Shown: positions 17,657-27,202 of the stretch, piece after piece
Layout of the letters: each line of letters begins with the position of its first letter
Numbering within the stretch: position 1 is the first letter of the stretch
DNA from: Paenibacillus sp. FSL A5-0031
GTDB lineage: Bacteria; Bacillota; Bacilli; Paenibacillales; Paenibacillaceae
NCBI RefSeq assembly: GCF_001956295.1
Contig: NZ_MRTD01000003.1
Location: forward strand, 248,001 to 312,000
Direction of reading: 5' to 3'
Length of the DNA stretch: 64,000 bases
The notes under the pieces: model-generated
The model's input: the letters and a program-made list of their open reading frames with translations, nothing else
The model's database searches: none
Told to the model about the DNA's origin: nothing
Position numbers and translations under genes: made by a program

Positions 17657-18454
17657 ATGAGCCTTAATTATGACTTAATTGCTTTAGATGTAGATGGGAC
17701 GCTGCTTACAGATGATCATGTGCTGACGAAAGCTATTCGTGAGTCGGTGCATGAAGCTGCCAATCGCGGAGCTCAAATCGTGTTATGTACTGGGAGAGGA
17801 CCATCTGGCGCTCTTCCTGTGCTGAAAGAGCTTGGACTTAGCGGGACAGTGATTACTCATAACGGAGCAGCAACGATTAATGCGGATGACCATTCCGTTG
17901 TTCACCAATTCGATATGGTACCTGAGCATTTATTGCGTTTTATTCAATATTGCCGCGAGAATGGCATTCATTTTGATTTGAATACTGCGTTTGAAATGAT
18001 GGTCGAGAGCATGACGCCGGAAGTGGAAGCAATGTATGGCCATTTTCAAGCTAAACCATCGATTCATGATTTCCGCCTGGGCTTGCCTAGCGGCCTTGTG
18101 AAATTTACAGTTTTCGGAACGAAGGATCAGATGGATGTCGTACAAACGGAATGGTCGGGATGGCCTAAGCAGCTTCATTCGATTCGGAGCGGCGACTTCT
18201 TTATCGATGTGCATCATATTGAGGCCAATAAAGGAAAAGCGTTGCAGCAGCTTGCTGCAATTAAAGGCATTGATCGCAGCCGAATTCTAGCAATTGGCAA
18301 TTATCATAATGATATAACGATGCTTCAATTTGCGGGCATGGGCATAGCAATGGGCAATTCCCCTGAGGAAGTGAAGCTGGCAGCTAATGCAGTTGCACTT
18401 TCGAATAGCGAGGATGGCGTGGCTAGAGCGCTTTATGAGCACGCTTGGAGCTAA
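17657..18454 (+). CDS. Cof-type HAD phosphatase
   Basis: This 265-residue cytoplasmic hydrolase of the haloacid dehalogenase superfamily, Cof subfamily (type IIB cap), usually acts on sugar phosphates, flavin phosphates or related metabolites. The nucleophile motif is LIALDVDGTLL, motif II lies in VLCTGRGPSG, the lysine of motif III is in EANKGKALQQLA, and the metal-binding motif IV is ILAIGNYHNDITML. In motif IV GNYHND replaces the more common GDxxND, so one acidic residue is changed. GGAGTGGAG precedes the ATG at 17657. A strong terminator follows. The substrate cannot be told. Confidence 0.88.
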   Translation: MSLNYDLIALDVDGTLLTDDHVLTKAIRESVHEAANRGAQIVLCTGRGPSGALPVLKELGLSGTVITHNGAATINADDHSVVHQFDMVPEHLLRFIQYCRENGIHFDLNTAFEMMVESMTPEVEAMYGHFQAKPSIHDFRLGLPSGLVKFTVFGTKDQMDVVQTEWSGWPKQLHSIRSGDFFIDVHHIEANKGKALQQLAAIKGIDRSRILAIGNYHNDITMLQFAGMGIAMGNSPEEVKLAANAVALSNSEDGVARALYEHAWS

Positions 18455-18460
18455 TTAAAC

Positions 18461-18509
18461 AAAAGGGCTGTTTCAAAAGTGAAAACTTTTGAAACAGCCC
18501 TTTTTCTTT
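18461..18509 (+). terminator. Rho-independent terminator after the HAD gene
   Basis: AAAGGGCTGTTTCAAAAGT pairs perfectly with ACTTTTGAAACAGCCCTTT around a GAAA loop, followed by T residues. Confidence 0.95.
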
Positions 18510-18996
18510 GGGATGATTGTAATAGAGCTCAAGTTGGTAAGAGTCAAAGATATTGCTTGCGAATTTAATGTTAACCCACACGAATCTATTTTTTTAAGAA
18601 TAATTATAGCTATGGTTCAAATCGAAGCTATAGTGGAAAGGAAGAATGTAATTGAGATTGATCAAAAAAAGGATAAAACAATGCAGCTGCAAATCTTCTA
18701 ATAATGCCAATCTCCTTTGAAATCCACGCCTGCATTGAAATCCAATCAACTACATCCAATGTGCGAAATAATGTTATAGCTATTTTCACTCACCATGCTC
18801 ACACCTTTTATGAAAAGCTTCCTAATATTTATCCCGGATATACGAAAACTAAATTTTACGTTTGCGGATGCAGCGGCGCGTATGCCAATGCAATTCTACT
18901 AGCTGCGGCAGAGGATATTATGAGGCGGCATTGACTATCAATAATAATCAGTATGATTTAACGGTTAACGAAGTAAGATCCTGACGGAATGATATA
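18510..18996 (+). other. AT-rich stretch between terminators with two doubtful small frames
   Basis: This stretch of about 490 bases lies between the HAD terminator and the helicase terminator. It contains two successive plus-strand frames, about 18513-18701 (up to 62 residues) and 18704-18934 (76 residues, ending YVCGCSGAYANAILLAAAEDIMRRH). Neither has a clear ribosome binding site and I recognise neither family. The composition is richer in A and T than the flanking genes. It may be a decayed gene or a short novel gene; the second frame is the better candidate. Confidence 0.4.
18704..18934 (+). CDS. Unrecognised small protein, doubtful
   Basis: A 76-residue frame starts two bases after the stop of a shorter upstream frame. 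The product has mixed hydrophobic and polar sequence and no membrane helix. Its C-terminal half is the most protein-like: a tyrosine-rich part (FYEKLPNIYPGYTKTKFYV), then CGCSGAYANAILLAAAEDIM, which looks like a turn followed by an amphipathic helix. The ATG has no good ribosome binding site. I do not recognise the family. It may be the end of a broken gene. Confidence 0.3.
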   Translation: MPISFEIHACIEIQSTTSNVRNNVIAIFTHHAHTFYEKLPNIYPGYTKTKFYVCGCSGAYANAILLAAAEDIMRRH

Positions 18997-19056
18997 GAAA
19001 AAGAAAGAGCGGTCAGCACGAGGAATAAGTTCCTGTGTTGACCGCTCTTTCTTTTA
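18997..19056. terminator. Bidirectional terminator of the helicase gene
   Basis: AAAGAAAGAGCGGTCAGCAC pairs with GTGTTGACCGCTCTTTCTTT. A and T runs on both sides allow termination in both directions, mainly for the minus-strand helicase gene. Confidence 0.92.
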
Positions 19057-19063
19057 AAGTTGT

Positions 19064-20893
19064 TTACCGATTGCGTCCGCCGCCACCGCGCGGTTTGCTC
19101 GAAGAGCTTCCGCCACGCGGGCTGTTGCCGCGACCGCCGGCAGGTGAGCCGCTGCGTCCGCCTGACGATGATTTGCCGCGCTTGCCTGTTCCACGGCCGT
19201 TTTCATGCTCATTTAGTGTTTTCGCTTTGAAATCACTGCGTGCTGCTTCCCAAGGGCTATCCACCTTGGACGAGGCACGGCCTGCTACATGCTCTGCGCC
19301 GCGAGGACTGCCGAAGCCGCCGCTGCGGCTTGCACCACCGCGAGCTGAACCGCCACGACTCTCGGAGCGTTCGCCACCGCGAGCTGAACTTCCACGATTT
19401 TCGGAACGGTCACCGCCGCGAGTGGAACTGCTGCGGCTTTGGGAACGGTCATTGCCGCGAGCGGGGCTTGCGGATTCGAATCGATCTCCACGATTAGCTG
19501 ACCAGCCTGTGCTCTCGCCAGCTGCTTCGGAAGCTTGACCGCGAATCTCAGCTGTTCTGCCTGTACGTTTGCCAGCATTAGGACGAACGGTCTCGCGTTG
19601 GCCTCTGCGTCCGCCGGGCTTCGCATTGCGATCGCCTTGAGCAGAACGGTCACGACCGCCGCGGCGTCCACCCTCGGATGGCTTGCTGCTTCCGCCGCGT
19701 GTACTGCTTTTGCCAGCTGCACTGCGTGTTCTCTCAGGACGATCGGCGGATTGTGCGCGTACAGATGTTTCGTTGCCTTCGTTGTCAATTGCACGGCGCG
19801 GAAGCTTAGCATTTATGCTTTGTTCAATAAGAATCAAATGGTTTTTGTCATAAGGAGTTGCGAGTGTAATGGCTGCGCCATCTTGCCCAGCGCGACCCGT
19901 TCTGCCAATACGGTGAATATACAGCTCGCCGTCTTGTGGAACGTCGTAGTTGTAAACATGGGTAACCCCTTCAACATCGAGTCCGCGTGCAGCAACGTCA
20001 GTTGCTACAAGCACTTGCAGTCTTGCATCTCTGAAGCGCTTCATTACTTGCTCGCGCTTCGCTTGCGTAAGATCGCCGTGCAGCTCATCCGATTCGATGC
20101 CGATCTCTTGGAGTTCCTTGTTTAATTTTTTCGCGCGAACTTTAGTCCGGCAAAAAATAACGGCCAAATAGGGCTGATGACGCTCAAGCAAATGCACGAG
20201 AGCTTGCTGCTTGCTTCTATCCGTTGTTTCATAGACGATTTGTGTAATGCTGTCGAGTGTGACGTTAGTACTGCGTACCCGAATATCGACAGGCGTCTTC
20301 ATATAATCAGCAGCCAGCTTGCGAATAGCATCAGGCATTGTAGCTGAGAACAACATCGTTTGACGAGCTTTCGGCGTTTGTGAAATAATGCTTTCTACAT
20401 CTGGCAAGAAGCCCATGTGAAGCATTTGATCCGCTTCATCGAGAACAAGCATTTGCAGCTTGCCTAGGCTGACGGTTTCACGTTTCATATGATCGATTAG
20501 ACGACCAGGTGTGGCAACTACGATATGGGGCGAGCGCTGCAGCTTGCGAATCTGAGCATCAACGTCTTGGCCGCCATAGGCAGCAAGCACGCTTACGCCA
20601 ACAGCGGGCACAAGTTTTTTGAGCTCGCTCGTAATTTGAATCGCAAGTTCCCTCGTTGGAGTTAATATGAGAGCTTGGACTTGTTCTTTCTCTATATTAA
20701 TACGTTGCAAAATAGGCAAAGCAAACGCAATCGTTTTGCCTGTGCCCGTCTGAGCTTGTGCAATAACATCCTGCCCGTTGAGCAGAAGTGGAATCGCTTG
20801 CTTTTGAACCGGAGTCGGCTCGATAATTCCATCATGGTGGAGCAATTCGCTTAGCTTGGGAATTATACCCAAAGCGTTAAATGCGTTAGACAT
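19064..20893 (-). CDS. DEAD-box RNA helicase with long RGG-rich tail
   Basis: This 609-residue ATP-dependent RNA helicase is similar to the CshA group. Core motifs are complete: Q motif (PTPVQKQAIPLLL), I (AQTGTGKT), Ia (PTRELAIQ), Ib (TPGRLIDH), II (DEADQML), III (SAT), V (VATDVAARGLD) and VI (HRIGRTGRAG). After about residue 375 comes a tail of some 235 residues of low complexity, dominated by Arg, Gly and Ser with repeated RGG and RSESRG-like units. It is far longer than the CshA tail and probably binds RNA non-specifically. Such helicases unwind structured mRNA and rRNA, often in the cold or with the degradosome. Confidence 0.92.
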   Translation of the reverse strand: MSNAFNALGIIPKLSELLHHDGIIEPTPVQKQAIPLLLNGQDVIAQAQTGTGKTIAFALPILQRINIEKEQVQALILTPTRELAIQITSELKKLVPAVGVSVLAAYGGQDVDAQIRKLQRSPHIVVATPGRLIDHMKRETVSLGKLQMLVLDEADQMLHMGFLPDVESIISQTPKARQTMLFSATMPDAIRKLAADYMKTPVDIRVRSTNVTLDSITQIVYETTDRSKQQALVHLLERHQPYLAVIFCRTKVRAKKLNKELQEIGIESDELHGDLTQAKREQVMKRFRDARLQVLVATDVAARGLDVEGVTHVYNYDVPQDGELYIHRIGRTGRAGQDGAAITLATPYDKNHLILIEQSINAKLPRRAIDNEGNETSVRAQSADRPERTRSAAGKSSTRGGSSKPSEGGRRGGRDRSAQGDRNAKPGGRRGQRETVRPNAGKRTGRTAEIRGQASEAAGESTGWSANRGDRFESASPARGNDRSQSRSSSTRGGDRSENRGSSARGGERSESRGGSARGGASRSGGFGSPRGAEHVAGRASSKVDSPWEAARSDFKAKTLNEHENGRGTGKRGKSSSGGRSGSPAGGRGNSPRGGSSSSKPRGGGGRNR

Positions 20894-21020
20894 TAATACA
20901 TTTCCTCATTTCGTTTACATCTTTTGATGTTAAGTATAACAGCTGTCCTTATAATGTGCATCTTTACTTTGCTTATGCTATGCTAAAAGCCGACATTAGA
21001 GCAGCAGAGGAATGGTAAAT

Positions 21021-21215
21021 ATGAATGGAACAGAGCGCTCCGCGATCAAAGCGGGCCTATCGGTAGACATTGTTTTGAAGCAGGATCAACGGACTGGCAA
21101 GCTGACACGAGGTGTCGTGAAAGATATTTTGACGAATTCGCCTAAGCATCCTCATGGCATTAAAGTGAGACTGGCTGATGGGCAAGTAGGGAGAGTCAAG
21201 AACATCCTGACTTAA
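21021..21215 (+). CDS. ywbE: YwbE family protein
   Basis: This 64-residue conserved protein matches YwbE. The signature is VDIVLKQDQRTGKLTRGVVKDILTNSPKHPHGIKVRLADGQVGRV, broken here into a small beta-barrel-like fold. Its function is unknown; the size and basic pattern would suit nucleic-acid binding, but that is only inference. ATG 21021 is preferred over ATG 21012 because GCAGAGG lies ten bases before it. It is divergent from the helicase gene and lies 53 bases ahead of another small conserved gene. Confidence 0.88.
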   Translation: MNGTERSAIKAGLSVDIVLKQDQRTGKLTRGVVKDILTNSPKHPHGIKVRLADGQVGRVKNILT

Positions 21216-21268
21216 AGAGTCCATATCTAGTGAGGAAGGAATGTTCAACGTTAAAGGAGCGATGTGCT

Positions 21269-21571
21269 GTGGCCTTTGGCATAAAAAGAAAAGAGTTGCA
21301 GCGATGGAAAGAAGCCGTTGCCCGCGGAGAAATTGCATTTCTGACGCACTACTGGCTGGATTCGAGGTTTCCAGACATGAAGACAGTAACGAAGGTAGGC
21401 TGCTCCGATATGGAGAAGCTCTCGCGCTGGTGCCTCGATAACGGCCTTAATCCTCGCTATATTCATGCACGGTCAGAGTATCCGCATTTTGATTTGCTTG
21501 GACCGATGCAGCGTGAAATATTGAAGCGAGAAAACCAGCTGGAACAGCTTGAACGATTTGATATGGTATGA
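21269..21571 (+). CDS. Conserved small protein of unknown function
   Basis: This 100-residue cytoplasmic protein is rich in aromatic and charged residues. Blocks that look conserved are AFGIKRKELQRWKEAV, GEIAFLTHYWLDSRFPD, TVTKVGCSDMEKLSRW and HARSEYPHFDLLG. Similar proteins occur across Bacillales without a known role. The start is GTG 21269, since AAGGAG at 21254-21259 is nine bases before it; the frame continues upstream to 21230 without support. The product has no export signal or membrane helix. It may be co-transcribed with ywbE, and a terminator follows. Confidence 0.8.
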   Translation: MAFGIKRKELQRWKEAVARGEIAFLTHYWLDSRFPDMKTVTKVGCSDMEKLSRWCLDNGLNPRYIHARSEYPHFDLLGPMQREILKRENQLEQLERFDMV

Positions 21572-21587
21572 GGATCAGAATCGCAAT

Positions 21588-21616
21588 AAGCTGCTCATGA
21601 GGCGGCTTTTTTTATT
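21588..21616 (+). terminator. Rho-independent terminator
   Basis: A 7-bp stem (21588-21594 with 21602-21608) with a seven-base loop and a T run follows the ywbE gene pair. Confidence 0.75.
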
Positions 21617-21708
21617 TCAAAAATGGAAATAAATCTCGCTCCTTAAGGTATCATCCTTTATGATAAATGGAAGCTTGGATGATTATGCCAGTTTAAGGGG
21701 AGTGGAAT

Positions 21709-22908
21709 TTGCATATGGTTACCGAGAAACAGCAGCTGCTAGACACCTTCGAAGAGTGGATAACGTTTGTAACCGATTTGGGGCGTTACGACGAACGTAT
21801 TTGGAATCAGAGCATTGCCGCAGGAAAGTGGTCGGTTCGAGACGTCACAGCCCATATTTTACGTTGGGATATTTATTTTTATGAAGAAGCAATCTTAAAG
21901 GTGCGAGCCGGCTTGCCGCTTACGGTTAAACATTTGGATTATAATGAGTTTAACGAACAAGCAAAAATATACAGCAGGTCAACTTCGATCGCTGAGCTCG
22001 TTCATGAAGCTGCAAGCATACGTAAGCGGATTATTGACACGATAGCACAGCTAGCAGATGAGCAGTACAAAGCTGACTATGTAGATGCGGACGGTCATGT
22101 CTTTGAAGTGAGTCAGTATATAAAAGATTTTATATGGCATGATCAGCATCATATGGAGCAGATTAAGCGACTGTTGCATTTTCGCATAGAGGAAATGAGC
22201 TTGAATGGCTGGCCAGCTTTGCAAACGGTTGTCTACGACGGCTGGCTGCTTCGTTTTGCAGAAGGTTATACGAAACGTTCCAATTCGATTAATCCTGTGT
22301 ACGGCAGCACGCTTCAGCTTAATGCAAAAATCAGCTCCTGCGAGGAACTGTATGAACAAAAGGGCATTCGCTCTGTTTTTAAAATAACACCCTTCGTCCA
22401 GCCAACCTCGCTTGATGAGGAACTGGCGACTCGCGGTTATGAGCTTATCGACCGGACGATTGTCAAGACGATACATCTTTCTGACGCGCTATCGCCGAAA
22501 GCTGCTGAAATTTGGCTCGAACAGGAAGTTTCGGAGAATTGGCTGGATGCGGTTGCGGTTTTTAGTCGTTTAACGGATGAACAGCGGTCAACTACACGCA
22601 AAATGTTAGAACAGTCACCGCTGGATAAATGCTGCGCAATCTTGCACGACAATGGAATACCGGTAGCATGCGGCTATGCGGTGATTGAAGATGGTTGGAT
22701 TGGTATTTATGATATTGTGACCGATCCAAACTATCGAAATAGAGGTTTTGGCGAGCAGTTAGTGCTGCATCTTCTACAATGGGGCAAAGGGCGTGGAGCG
22801 ACTGAAGGTTATCTGCTCGTTGTAAAAGATAACGCAGCAGCTAATCGGCTGTACGATAAAATCGGGTATGTCCCGCAATACGAGTATTGGTATCGAGTAA
22901 AAAAATAA
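21709..22908 (+). CDS. DinB-like domain fused to GNAT acetyltransferase
   Basis: This 399-residue two-domain protein begins with about 155 residues forming a DinB/DfsB-type four-helix bundle. Candidate metal-binding histidines lie in WSVRDVTAHILRWD and DFIWHDQHHMEQI. The rest is a GNAT acetyltransferase that begins like a free-standing enzyme (LNGWPALQTVVYDGWLLRFAEGY) and holds the acetyl-CoA loop VTDPNYRNRGFGEQLVLHLL and a terminal NAAANRLYDKIGY. The two parts are usually separate genes, so this looks like a fusion. The substrate is unknown; DinB-like enzymes often use bacillithiol-type thiols. The start is TTG 21709 (AAGGGGAG six bases upstream) or ATG 21715. Confidence 0.82.
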   Translation: MHMVTEKQQLLDTFEEWITFVTDLGRYDERIWNQSIAAGKWSVRDVTAHILRWDIYFYEEAILKVRAGLPLTVKHLDYNEFNEQAKIYSRSTSIAELVHEAASIRKRIIDTIAQLADEQYKADYVDADGHVFEVSQYIKDFIWHDQHHMEQIKRLLHFRIEEMSLNGWPALQTVVYDGWLLRFAEGYTKRSNSINPVYGSTLQLNAKISSCEELYEQKGIRSVFKITPFVQPTSLDEELATRGYELIDRTIVKTIHLSDALSPKAAEIWLEQEVSENWLDAVAVFSRLTDEQRSTTRKMLEQSPLDKCCAILHDNGIPVACGYAVIEDGWIGIYDIVTDPNYRNRGFGEQLVLHLLQWGKGRGATEGYLLVVKDNAAANRLYDKIGYVPQYEYWYRVKK

Positions 22909-23024
22909 AAGCTGCTATTTGTTATTTGTATTAATCATATATGGCGCCTTGTTGAATGTTTAAGGCGCTTATATGGGAAACTAAACAACTTAGATTGATC
23001 AGCATGAGAAAGAAGGATTATTTC

Positions 23025-24266
23025 GTGAAAATCAGCAATACAAATTTATCATCAGCATCTACATCTTCTGCGCCAATTGCAATAACAAGCTCATGGCTGC
23101 TGCTTCTTGGCATTTTGCTCATAGCCGCTAATTTGCGAGCGCCATTAACAGCAGTTGGACCAATCGTATCTGAAATTCAGCGTTCGTTTGGCATCTCCAG
23201 TGCGCTCACTGGGCTGCTGACGACCTTGCCGCTGCTAGCATTTGCACTTATTTCTCCGCTTGCGCCACGAATTGCTCAGCGCATAAGTATGGAAAACACA
23301 TTATTTATTGCAATGGTCGTGCTGACTGGCGCGATTGTAATTCGATCCCTTCCAGCGATAGCCGCTTTATTTGTTGGAACGATCTTGCTTGGCATGGCGA
23401 TTGCAGTTGCAAACGTACTGCTTCCGAGCATGATAAAAAGAGATTTTCCGGCCACCGTCGGTTTAATGACTGGTTTATATTCGGTCGTGATGAATTTAGG
23501 CGCTGCTTTAGCTTCAGGATTCAGCATTCCCATTACAGAGAAGATTTCCTTTGGCTGGCAAGGGATGCTGGCCTGCTGGGCACTGCTCGCTCTAATTGCT
23601 ACGATTGCTTGGGTACCGCAACTTCGTTCGTTTGCGAAGAAGGATAACAACAAAGCAACAACGAATGGCGAGAAGAACGGTAGTCTGCTGCGCTCTGGCT
23701 TAGCTTGGAAAGTCGCATTATTTATGGGTCTTCAATCATTTTGTTTCTATGTCAACATATCATGGCTGCCTGAAATTTTGTCTGACCGCGGCATGAGTCA
23801 CGTTGATGCGGGATGGATGCTGTCACTGCTGCAATTTGTCAGCTTGCCCGCGACATTTATTATACCTGTCATTGCGGGAAAGCAGGCAAGCCAAAGGCTG
23901 CTTGTTATTCTTACAACGATCTTGCTGCTCCTAGGATACCTAGGGCTTCTTAGCGGGAATGTGGATCTTATTCCGATTTGTATGATTTTACTCGGAATTG
24001 CCGGCGGTTCCGGCTTTAGTCTCGCAGTTATGTTTTTTGTACTGCGGACAAGCAGCACAAGGCAGTCGGCTCAGTTGTCGGGGATGGCGCAGTCACTTGG
24101 TTATCTGCTTGCCGCTGCCGGACCGCTGTTGTTTGGACTCATTCATGATTTGACGAATAATTGGACTGTCTCATTAGTGATGCTAGTAGCCGTTGCCGTT
24201 ATTTTTGGATATATAGGCTTCGGAGCTGGAGCGAATAAAACCATATCAGGAGCACAAGAACAATAG
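23025..24266 (+). CDS. CynX/NimT-family MFS transporter
   Basis: This 413-residue integral membrane protein has about twelve hydrophobic helices. The family signature follows the first helix: LIAANLRAPLTAVGPIVSEI, then SSALTGLLTTLPLLAFAL. These fit the CynX/NimT branch of the major facilitator superfamily (cyanate, nitroimidazole and related small molecules). A charged cytosolic loop (FAKKDNNKATTNGEKNG) separates the two halves. The start is GTG 23025, with AAGAAGGA seven bases upstream; ATG 23004 in the same frame lacks a ribosome binding site. The gene stands alone. The substrate cannot be inferred from its neighbours. Confidence 0.85.
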   Translation: MKISNTNLSSASTSSAPIAITSSWLLLLGILLIAANLRAPLTAVGPIVSEIQRSFGISSALTGLLTTLPLLAFALISPLAPRIAQRISMENTLFIAMVVLTGAIVIRSLPAIAALFVGTILLGMAIAVANVLLPSMIKRDFPATVGLMTGLYSVVMNLGAALASGFSIPITEKISFGWQGMLACWALLALIATIAWVPQLRSFAKKDNNKATTNGEKNGSLLRSGLAWKVALFMGLQSFCFYVNISWLPEILSDRGMSHVDAGWMLSLLQFVSLPATFIIPVIAGKQASQRLLVILTTILLLLGYLGLLSGNVDLIPICMILLGIAGGSGFSLAVMFFVLRTSSTRQSAQLSGMAQSLGYLLAAAGPLLFGLIHDLTNNWTVSLVMLVAVAVIFGYIGFGAGANKTISGAQEQ

Positions 24267-24316
24267 ATGTGTTGTGCAAATCGATTAGGATACGCTTGAA
24301 GTTCAAGTTCGTTCTC

Positions 24317-24345
24317 TTGACACCGAACCGTGTGATCTTTATAAT
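24317..24345 (+). promoter_or_regulatory. Consensus SigA promoter of leuS
   Basis: TTGACA at 24317-24322 and TATAAT at 24340-24345 are both perfect hexamers at the optimal 17-base spacing. Transcription should begin near 24352, just ahead of the T-box leader. Confidence 0.93.
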
Positions 24346-24367
24346 CGAAACTAACGATTTTATGCAT

Positions 24368-24658
24368 ATGGAGCGTTGAAGAGGAACAGTAATTTCGTTT
24401 GTCAGGCCTAGAGAGCCGGTGATTTATGGTGGAAGCCGGACCTGCAGCGAAATGAAGCTCGCCTTGGAGCTGTGCGATTAACGAAAGCGATGTTTACGAA
24501 ACATCGTTTACGCGAAAATCACCGTTTGGCCCGCGATAAGGGCGACAAGTGAGCGATCGGCAAAGCATGTCTTTCGCTAACTAGGGTGGTACCACGGGAG
24601 AACAACCTCTCGTCCCTAGCGATAATTCGCTAGGGGCGAGAGGTTTTATGTTTTTTTG
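24368..24658 (+). promoter_or_regulatory. T-box riboswitch upstream of leuS
   Basis: The leader of about 290 nucleotides has the T-box plan. An AGTA element (in AACAGTAATT) and a distal AGAGAGCC/GGTGGAAGCC region form Stem I. A probable CTC leucine specifier sits at 24458-24460 (TGAAGCTCGCC). The conserved T-box antiterminator word AGGGTGGTACCACG begins at 24583. The competing terminator follows at 24606-24643. Uncharged leucyl-tRNA would pair with the specifier and the UGG of the T-box, stabilise the antiterminator and allow leuS transcription. Confidence 0.95.
24606..24658 (+). terminator. T-box terminator
   Basis: Arms 24606-24622 and 24627-24643 form a stem of about 17 bp with a short loop, followed by a T-rich run. 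The 5' arm follows the T-box word, so terminator and antiterminator are alternatives. Confidence 0.92.
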
Positions 24659-24702
24659 TACAATTATGCATTCAGCATTTATTTGAGAGAGGATATGAGC
24701 AC

Positions 24703-27141
24703 ATGAGTCAAGAACAGCAATTTCACGGCTATAACCCGCTTGTTGTGGAGCCGAAATGGCAGCAATTTTGGGATAAAAACAAAACGTTTCAAACGACAGA
24801 GGATGCTGATAAACCAAAGTTTTACGCATTAGATATGTTTCCATATCCATCTGGAGCTGGCTTGCATGTAGGACATCCTGAAGGTTATACAGCGACGGAT
24901 ATCGTGTCTCGCTACAAAAGAATGAAAGGTTATAATGTCCTTCATCCGATGGGCTGGGATGCGTTCGGATTGCCTGCTGAGCAGCATGCGCTTGATACAG
25001 GAAAGCATCCGCGCGATATTACGTTTGTAAACATCGATAATTTCCGCAGACAAATAAAATCACTTGGCTTCTCATACGATTGGGATCGCGAGATTAGTAC
25101 AACCGATCCTGAATATTATAAATGGACGCAATGGATTTTTATCCAATTGTACAACAGAGGACTCGCTTATGTTGCTGAAGTATCAGTTAACTGGTGTGAA
25201 GCTCTTGGAACAGTGCTTGCCAATGAAGAGGTTATTAACGGCCTAAGCGAGCGGGGCAATCATCCTGTTGTTCGCAAGCCTATGCGTCAGTGGATTTTGA
25301 AAATTACGGAATACGCGGATCGTCTGTTGGATGATTTGGAAGAGCTGGACTGGACAGAAAGCATTAAGGATATGCAGCGCAACTGGATTGGAAAATCCAA
25401 AGGAGCTGAGGTTACCTTTGAGATTGACGGTCACGATTCCGCATTGGTCGTATTTACGACTCGTCCAGATACATTGTTTGGCGCGACTTATTGCGTACTC
25501 GCTCCTGAGCATGAGCTTGTTGCAAAAATCGTAACGGCAGAGCAAAAAGAAGCGGTTGAAGCTTATCAACTGGCAGCATCGCGCAAGAGTGATTTGGAGC
25601 GTACTGATTTGGCGAAAGACAAGTCAGGCGTGTTCACAGGAGCTTATGCCATTAATCCCGTTAATGGCGTGAAAACACAAATCTGGATCGCAGATTATGT
25701 TCTTGCTGGTTATGGAACGGGTGCAATTATGGCTGTTCCAGGTCATGATGCTCGCGACTGGGAATTTGCTAAGCAATTTGATTTGCCAATCGTTGAGGTT
25801 GTGCAAGGCGGAGATGTTACGAAGGAAGCTTATGCAGGCGACGGCATTCATGTCAATTCCGATTTCTTGAACGGTTTGACGAATGAAGAAGCGATTGCGA
25901 AAATGATAGAGCATCTGGATGCATCGGGCAAAGGAAAAGGGAAAATCACTTACCGCCTGCGCGATTGGTTGTTCAGCCGCCAGCGCTATTGGGGTGAGCC
26001 GATTCCGATCCTTCACTTGGAGGATGGTACGATGAAGACTGTTCCTGAGGATCAGCTTCCGCTTCTGCTGCCTGATGTTGATGCTATTACTCCTTCAGGA
26101 ACTGGGGAATCACCGCTTGCCAGCGTTACGGAATGGGTGAACACGATCGATCCTGAAACGGGTATGAAGGCTCGCCGTGAAACGAACACGATGCCGCAAT
26201 GGGCTGGCAGCTGCTGGTACTACCTGCGCTTCATCGATCCTAAAAACGACAAACAGCTTTGTTCGCCAGAGAAGCAAAAGCAATGGTTGCCGGTTGACCT
26301 TTACATCGGCGGTGCTGAGCACGCTGTTCTGCATCTGCTTTACGCTCGTTTCTGGCACAAGGTGCTTTATGATATCGGCGTTGTAGATACAAAGGAGCCG
26401 TTCCATAAGCTTGTCAACCAAGGTATGATCCTTGGAAACAACAACGAAAAAATGTCCAAATCGCGTGGAAATGTTATCAATCCAGATGATATTGTAAACG
26501 AGTTTGGCGCAGATACGCTTCGTATGTACGAGATGTTTATGGGTCCGCTTGAAGCAACGAAACCTTGGAATACCAATGGTGTGGAAGGAACATATCGTTT
26601 CCTTAACCGTGTATGGCGTTTGTTCGTGAACGAGGATGGCAGCTTGAATGCCAAAATCGGCAATGGCGAAACGAGTGATGCATTCAAGCGCACATGGCAT
26701 CGTTCAATCAAAAAAATTACGGATGATTATGAGGGACTTCGCTTCAACACCGTAATCAGCCAGCTCATGATTTTTGTAAACGAAGCCTACAAAACAGATG
26801 TGCTTCCGCAAGCAGCAATGGAGCAATTCGTTCAATTGATTTCGCCAATTGCGCCGCATATCGCGGAAGAGCTATGGGAGAAGCTGGGACGCACAGATTC
26901 GCTTACGTATGCAGCGTTCCCGACGTTCGAAGAAGCTTGGACGGTCGATCAAGAGGTTGAGATCGTCGTACAAGTAAATGGTAAAATCGCAGATCGCATC
27001 TCCATTGCAGCTGATATGGACGTTGCTGAGATGGAAAACATAGCGAAAGAGCTTGAGAAGGTACAAGAGCTGATTGCCGGCAAAACGATCCGTAAAGTCA
27101 TTGCGGTAAAAGGCAAGCTAGTCAATATCGTTGCTAATTAA
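24703..27141 (+). CDS. leuS: Leucyl-tRNA synthetase
   Basis: This 812-residue class I aminoacyl-tRNA synthetase charges tRNA-Leu. The HIGH signature is HVGH ([20 protein letters not shown]) and KMSKS is intact ([15 protein letters not shown]). Between them lies the CP1 editing domain, with the threonine-rich [15 protein letters not shown] and the conserved [16 protein letters not shown] segment that clears mischarged tRNA. The C-terminal anticodon-binding and LeuS-specific domain ends in VQVNGK and [15 protein letters not shown]. Length is normal for Bacillales. ATG 24703 follows GAGAGAGGA. Expression is controlled by the T-box leader. Confidence 0.97.
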   Translation: MSQEQQFHGYNPLVVEPKWQQFWDKNKTFQTTEDADKPKFYALDMFPYPSGAGLHVGHPEGYTATDIVSRYKRMKGYNVLHPMGWDAFGLPAEQHALDTGKHPRDITFVNIDNFRRQIKSLGFSYDWDREISTTDPEYYKWTQWIFIQLYNRGLAYVAEVSVNWCEALGTVLANEEVINGLSERGNHPVVRKPMRQWILKITEYADRLLDDLEELDWTESIKDMQRNWIGKSKGAEVTFEIDGHDSALVVFTTRPDTLFGATYCVLAPEHELVAKIVTAEQKEAVEAYQLAASRKSDLERTDLAKDKSGVFTGAYAINPVNGVKTQIWIADYVLAGYGTGAIMAVPGHDARDWEFAKQFDLPIVEVVQGGDVTKEAYAGDGIHVNSDFLNGLTNEEAIAKMIEHLDASGKGKGKITYRLRDWLFSRQRYWGEPIPILHLEDGTMKTVPEDQLPLLLPDVDAITPSGTGESPLASVTEWVNTIDPETGMKARRETNTMPQWAGSCWYYLRFIDPKNDKQLCSPEKQKQWLPVDLYIGGAEHAVLHLLYARFWHKVLYDIGVVDTKEPFHKLVNQGMILGNNNEKMSKSRGNVINPDDIVNEFGADTLRMYEMFMGPLEATKPWNTNGVEGTYRFLNRVWRLFVNEDGSLNAKIGNGETSDAFKRTWHRSIKKITDDYEGLRFNTVISQLMIFVNEAYKTDVLPQAAMEQFVQLISPIAPHIAEELWEKLGRTDSLTYAAFPTFEEAWTVDQEVEIVVQVNGKIADRISIAADMDVAEMENIAKELEKVQELIAGKTIRKVIAVKGKLVNIVAN

Positions 27142-27149
27142 GACAAACA

Positions 27150-27202
27150 GAAGAGGTGAGCGGGCATTAGCTGAAGAACAGCTATTGACCGTTCACCTCT
27201 TC
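27150..27202. terminator. Nested hairpin between leuS and comER, no T run
   Basis: Outer arms 27150-27163 and 27189-27202 (14 bp, one G-T pair) enclose an inner stem 27168-27173 with 27179-27184. The hairpin covers the last codons of comER. It lacks a clear T tail, so it may block or process convergent transcripts rather than terminate strongly. Confidence 0.4.
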
